Assembly (NCBI RefSeq): GCF_001274635.1
Contig: NZ_LBGV01000001.1
Span: forward strand, 2,542,001-2,606,000
From: Persicobacter sp. CCB-QB2
Lineage (GTDB): Bacteria; Bacteroidota; Bacteroidia; Cytophagales; Cyclobacteriaceae
Direction of reading: 5' to 3'
DNA: 64,000 bases
Part shown: one piece after another, positions 61,326 through 64,000 of the stretch
Layout of the letters: each line of letters begins with the position of its first letter
How positions within the stretch are numbered: the stretch's first letter is position 1
The notes under the pieces: model-generated
Database searches by the model: none
What the model was told of the DNA's origin: nothing
What the model saw: only the letters and a program-made list of their open reading frames with translations
Translations under genes and position numbers: made by a program

Positions 61326-62678
61326 CTAAATCATCCCCCTTGCCTTAAACTCCAAATACTTGTTCAGCGCACTCACTGTCAGGTTTTCGGGGGCCGTGAG
61401 AATCGGGTGAATACCATATTGGCGTAATTTTTTCACCATAAGCTGTTTTTCATTGGCCATTTTTTCAACCACCCCTCTTAAATAGGCACCGGACTCGTCC
61501 ACCACTTCTTCCTCCAGAAAGGATTCAACCTCTGTATTGGTAAAGAGTACCACCACCAGGAGGTGCCGGGCGGCCATTTTTCGAAAATAAGGCAACTGAC
61601 GTTCCAGGCTAAGCTCACTTTCAAAGTTGGTAAACAGCAACACCATCGACCGCTGACTCAACTGCCTTCTCAGGTGGGTATAAACGCTGGAAAAATCAGT
61701 TTCTTCAAAGGAAGGCCTGAACTTGTACAATTGCTCTTGCAATGTATTAATAATCATAGGTTGCCTGGAAGGTTTTATCCAGGAACGCTGGGATTGATCA
61801 TGACAATGAAGCCCCACCAAATCCTTTTTCTTATAGGCGACATTCAACAAGACTAAAGTGGAATTAATCGCATAATCAACCAGATCCATACCATTGAAGG
61901 CTGCTTTCATATTTCGACCACCATCAATCAGTGCGACCACCTGTTGTGCTTTTTCATCCTGATATTGATTCACCATCAAATCAGCCTTGCGCGCAGTGGC
62001 TGCCCAGTTTACATTTCGAATATCATCTCCAATGATATACTCTCGAATTTGATCAAATTCTTTCTGCTGCCCTATTCTTCTGAATTTTTTAACGCCCCCA
62101 AAAGAAAAGGCCGTATTCTGTGCCATTAATTCATACTGACGCAAATGCACGAAAGAAGGATAACAGGCCACTTCCTGTGGACTGGCCAATTTAAAATGCC
62201 TTTCCACTAAGCCTAAAAAGCCCTGAGCCACGACTCTTAAGTATCCGAAATGATATGCTCCACGCTCCACCGGCTGCAATAAATATTGAAATTGCTGCTG
62301 TTGTTGCTTTGAAAAAGCGACTTGCTGCAGAGGGATTTCCGCCGAAATCTGATCCGGAATTTCATCTTGCCATTGAAGGGTGATTGGAAATCGATAAGTG
62401 GAGTTTAAGCTCACTTTTACCGGATTAGTATCCCCGTTCGAAAACCTATTGGGAAGCTGTCGCTCCCCCTGAATATTCCCGGTAAAGAATAATAATATGA
62501 ATTCAAAAACAGTTGTAACAACCCATGCCAGTAATAATAATTGACTCAACCAATACAGGGGAGCTATCCAAAATCCAAGCACACTCATACTAGCCACCAC
62601 AGCCGCCGCCAGATAAAAACGCATGCTAAAGTTGAGCTGATACAGCTCCTTCCATATACTATTTAAACGCTCCATCAT
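61326..62678 (-). CDS. DUF58 domain-containing membrane protein
   Basis: The 450-residue protein has two N-terminal membrane segments (about residues 20-60). The core DUF58 motif is DDIRNVNWAATARKADLMV (about 218-236). A vWA-like domain follows with ALIDGGRNMKA (about 250-260). It sits 14 bp after the MoxR ATPase gene in the conserved MoxR-DUF58 arrangement. MoxR-type AAA chaperones are thought to remodel vWA-containing partners, here in stress or envelope functions (family knowledge). Confidence 0.9.
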   Translation of the reverse strand: MMERLNSIWKELYQLNFSMRFYLAAAVVASMSVLGFWIAPLYWLSQLLLLAWVVTTVFEFILLFFTGNIQGERQLPNRFSNGDTNPVKVSLNSTYRFPITLQWQDEIPDQISAEIPLQQVAFSKQQQQQFQYLLQPVERGAYHFGYLRVVAQGFLGLVERHFKLASPQEVACYPSFVHLRQYELMAQNTAFSFGGVKKFRRIGQQKEFDQIREYIIGDDIRNVNWAATARKADLMVNQYQDEKAQQVVALIDGGRNMKAAFNGMDLVDYAINSTLVLLNVAYKKKDLVGLHCHDQSQRSWIKPSRQPMIINTLQEQLYKFRPSFEETDFSSVYTHLRRQLSQRSMVLLFTNFESELSLERQLPYFRKMAARHLLVVVLFTNTEVESFLEEEVVDESGAYLRGVVEKMANEKQLMVKKLRQYGIHPILTAPENLTVSALNKYLEFKARGMI

Positions 62679-62692
62679 GATGCCTGAAATAT

Positions 62693-63673
62693 CTATCGTG
62701 GTGCCTCTACCGCTTTCAAAATCTGGTCAAGGGCCATTTCAACGGTGTACCCTTCCATTTCTTTCTCCGGTGTCAGCATCACCCGATGGCTCATCACGGA
62801 GGAAAACACAAATATCACATCTTCCGGCGTCACGAAGTCACGGCCATTCATAATGGCGTGTACCTTGGCCGATTTCATAATGGCTAAAGAAGCACGCGGA
62901 GAGGCCCCATAATATAACTGGGCTGATTTTCTTGATTCCTGCACCAGCGCGGTAATATAGGCGAATAATTTGTCGGCCACGGTCACCTGCTCTACCAAAG
63001 AACGAATTTCTTTTAAATTTTCTTTCGAAAAAAACGACTGCACCTCCACATTAGACGAACTTAACTGCCCCAAATGGTGCCGCTTCAGAACCTCCTGTTC
63101 TTCCTCTGCTGTTGGATACCCCACCGAAACCTTGAACATAAATCGATCCAGCTGTGCTTCCGGAAGCGGGTAAGTTCCTTCTTGCTCAATCGGGTTTTGG
63201 GTGGCTAAAACCATGAAGGGGTAATCCATCGGGTAGGTAGTGCCATCATTAGTAATTTGTCGCTCTTCCATCACCTCGAAAAGCGCGGCCTGCGTCTTTG
63301 CCGGGGCACGGTTGATTTCATCAATCAAAGCCATATTCGTGAAAATAGGCCCTTTTTTAAACTGAAAAACCCCTTCTTTCTGATTATAGATGGAAGTACC
63401 CAAAACATCTGAAGGCATTAAATCCGGAGTAAACTGAATACGGGAAAAATCGGCATTCACCATGGAAGCCAAAAGCTTGGCGGCTAATGTTTTTGCTACA
63501 CCAGGCACACCTTCCAGCAATACATGTCCATCTGCCAAAAGGGCGATAATCATAAGGTCCACCACTTTATCCTGCCCCACTAGCTTTTGCCCTATCTGGC
63601 TTTTCATCTCCTGAATTTTATTTCTAACATCGGAGATGTATAATCTATTTTGAAAAACTGAAGGTGTATCCAT
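62693..63673 (-). CDS. MoxR-family AAA+ ATPase
   Basis: The 326-residue ATPase shows Walker A LEGVPGVAKTLAAK (about residues 52-65), Walker B MALIDEINRAPAKTQ (about 110-124), sensor FMVLATQNPIEQEGTYPLPE (about 149-168) and the following arginine-rich QLDRFMFKV. It lies 2 bp after the DUF4350-type gene and 14 bp before the DUF58 gene, forming the usual operon. It acts as a chaperone-like remodeller in the cytoplasm. Confidence 0.95.
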   Translation of the reverse strand: MDTPSVFQNRLYISDVRNKIQEMKSQIGQKLVGQDKVVDLMIIALLADGHVLLEGVPGVAKTLAAKLLASMVNADFSRIQFTPDLMPSDVLGTSIYNQKEGVFQFKKGPIFTNMALIDEINRAPAKTQAALFEVMEERQITNDGTTYPMDYPFMVLATQNPIEQEGTYPLPEAQLDRFMFKVSVGYPTAEEEQEVLKRHHLGQLSSSNVEVQSFFSKENLKEIRSLVEQVTVADKLFAYITALVQESRKSAQLYYGASPRASLAIMKSAKVHAIMNGRDFVTPEDVIFVFSSVMSHRVMLTPEKEMEGYTVEMALDQILKAVEAPR

Positions 63674-63675
63674 TA

Positions 63676-64000
63676 TTATTTCTTTTTATAAAATTCATTA
63701 ATTGTCTGATTCAGTGACACAAAGTCCGGAGCGGAAGTATCTCCTCTAGATAAATCTATCTCATACCAAAGCCTTCTGAGAAAAACTTCCGAGTGCCCAC
63801 TCTTTTCTGCCAAAGCATCAAAGTATAAATCATTTCGGTCGTGAGAATCCAATAAGTAATGTGTCTTGATGTAATCTTTTAAATAATTTTTCCGGTGCTC
63901 AAAAATGGCTCTTTCCGCATTTTTGTACTGAAACAATTTTGCTAAGGTGGTCGCATAATCCCTGCTCATATTGGTTTTATAAGCATGTGGCTTCCGGATG
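63676..64000 (-). CDS. DUF4350-type protein, C-terminal part (cut by window edge)
   Basis: The frame is open from the edge at base 64000 to the stop at 63676; the ATG at 63969 is internal. The visible tail (YATTLAKLFQYKNAERAIFEH, given in part as YATTLAKLF, and YLKDYIKTHYLLDSHD) matches the C-terminus of DUF4350 proteins, which precede MoxR genes in many Bacteroidota. The N-terminal periplasmic domain and membrane spans would be outside the window. Confidence 0.68.
   Translation of the reverse strand, partial: IRKPHAYKTNMSRDYATTLAKLFQYKNAERAIFEHRKNYLKDYIKTHYLLDSHDRNDLYFDALAEKSGHSEVFLRRLWYEIDLSRGDTSAPDFVSLNQTINEFYKKK

Overview
The window looks like a chromosome segment of a free-living, probably marine or biofilm-dwelling member of the Bacteroidota, most likely Cytophagales-like. 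The evidence is the C-terminal type IX secretion (T9SS) sorting domains, a TonB receptor with a carboxypeptidase-regulatory-like N-domain, membrane-anchored 7-TM AraC regulators, the ABC-permease/M1-peptidase fusion, a MoxR-DUF58-DUF4350 cluster, the near absence of Shine-Dalgarno sequences, and a tmRNA tag of the GE..NFAMAA type. The species cannot be fixed from the sequence alone. I see no tRNA, rRNA or CRISPR array.

Layout. 1-9.0 kb: a secreted tyrosine phosphatase (cut by the window edge), a TonB receptor and its likely 7-TM AraC regulator, then small genes (cupin, DUF4269 nucleotidyltransferase-like, hypotheticals) and a Cys-type sulfatase lipoprotein. 9.3-14.1 kb: a 1605-residue exonuclease-RecQ-UvrD fusion helicase. 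14.1-20.7 kb: a repeat-bounded, visibly G+C-richer tract with a GH13 alpha-amylase (split by a one-base frameshift), a DUF3781 gene and a small membrane protein. 20.7-31.5 kb: two alpha/beta hydrolases, SnoaL-like proteins, a soluble AraC regulator, and an ABC transporter made of an ATPase and a permease-aminopeptidase fusion. 32.3-37.4 kb: a SWIM-SNF2 helicase and a J-domain-like coiled-coil protein. 38.0-44.2 kb: a GNAT enzyme, a second intact GH13 amylase with starch-binding modules, and, divergently, a 7-TM AraC regulator with two periplasmic starch-binding-like domains, which looks like a self-contained alpha-glucan sensor. 45-49.8 kb: a small acidic protein, an LRR protein, a GIDE-like membrane protein and a long RluA-type pseudouridine synthase (frameshifted). 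49.9-55.2 kb: a five-gene operon of related surface lipoproteins plus a small outer-membrane barrel. 56.2-60.2 kb: a kelch-DUF1080 protein (frameshifted), an intact ISAs1-family IS with a 9-bp target duplication, and a membrane protein. 60.4-60.8 kb: tmRNA (ssrA). 61.3-64 kb: DUF58, MoxR and DUF4350 genes.

Three families of dispersed non-coding repeats run through the window: family A (GC-rich arms with interchangeable hairpin stems, about 520 bp when paired), family B (about 160-bp foldback element ending in GAGC..GCTC with a TTA duplication), and family C (about 222-bp element ending in TAACCCGAATTATTCA, flanked by TA). They nest in one another (B inside A, the IS inside C) and often abut, so relative ages can be read.

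Three otherwise intact genes are broken by single-base indels, each in a C or G run. This points to base-call errors in homopolymers or to recent or phase-variable mutation, and the genes should be read as single proteins.
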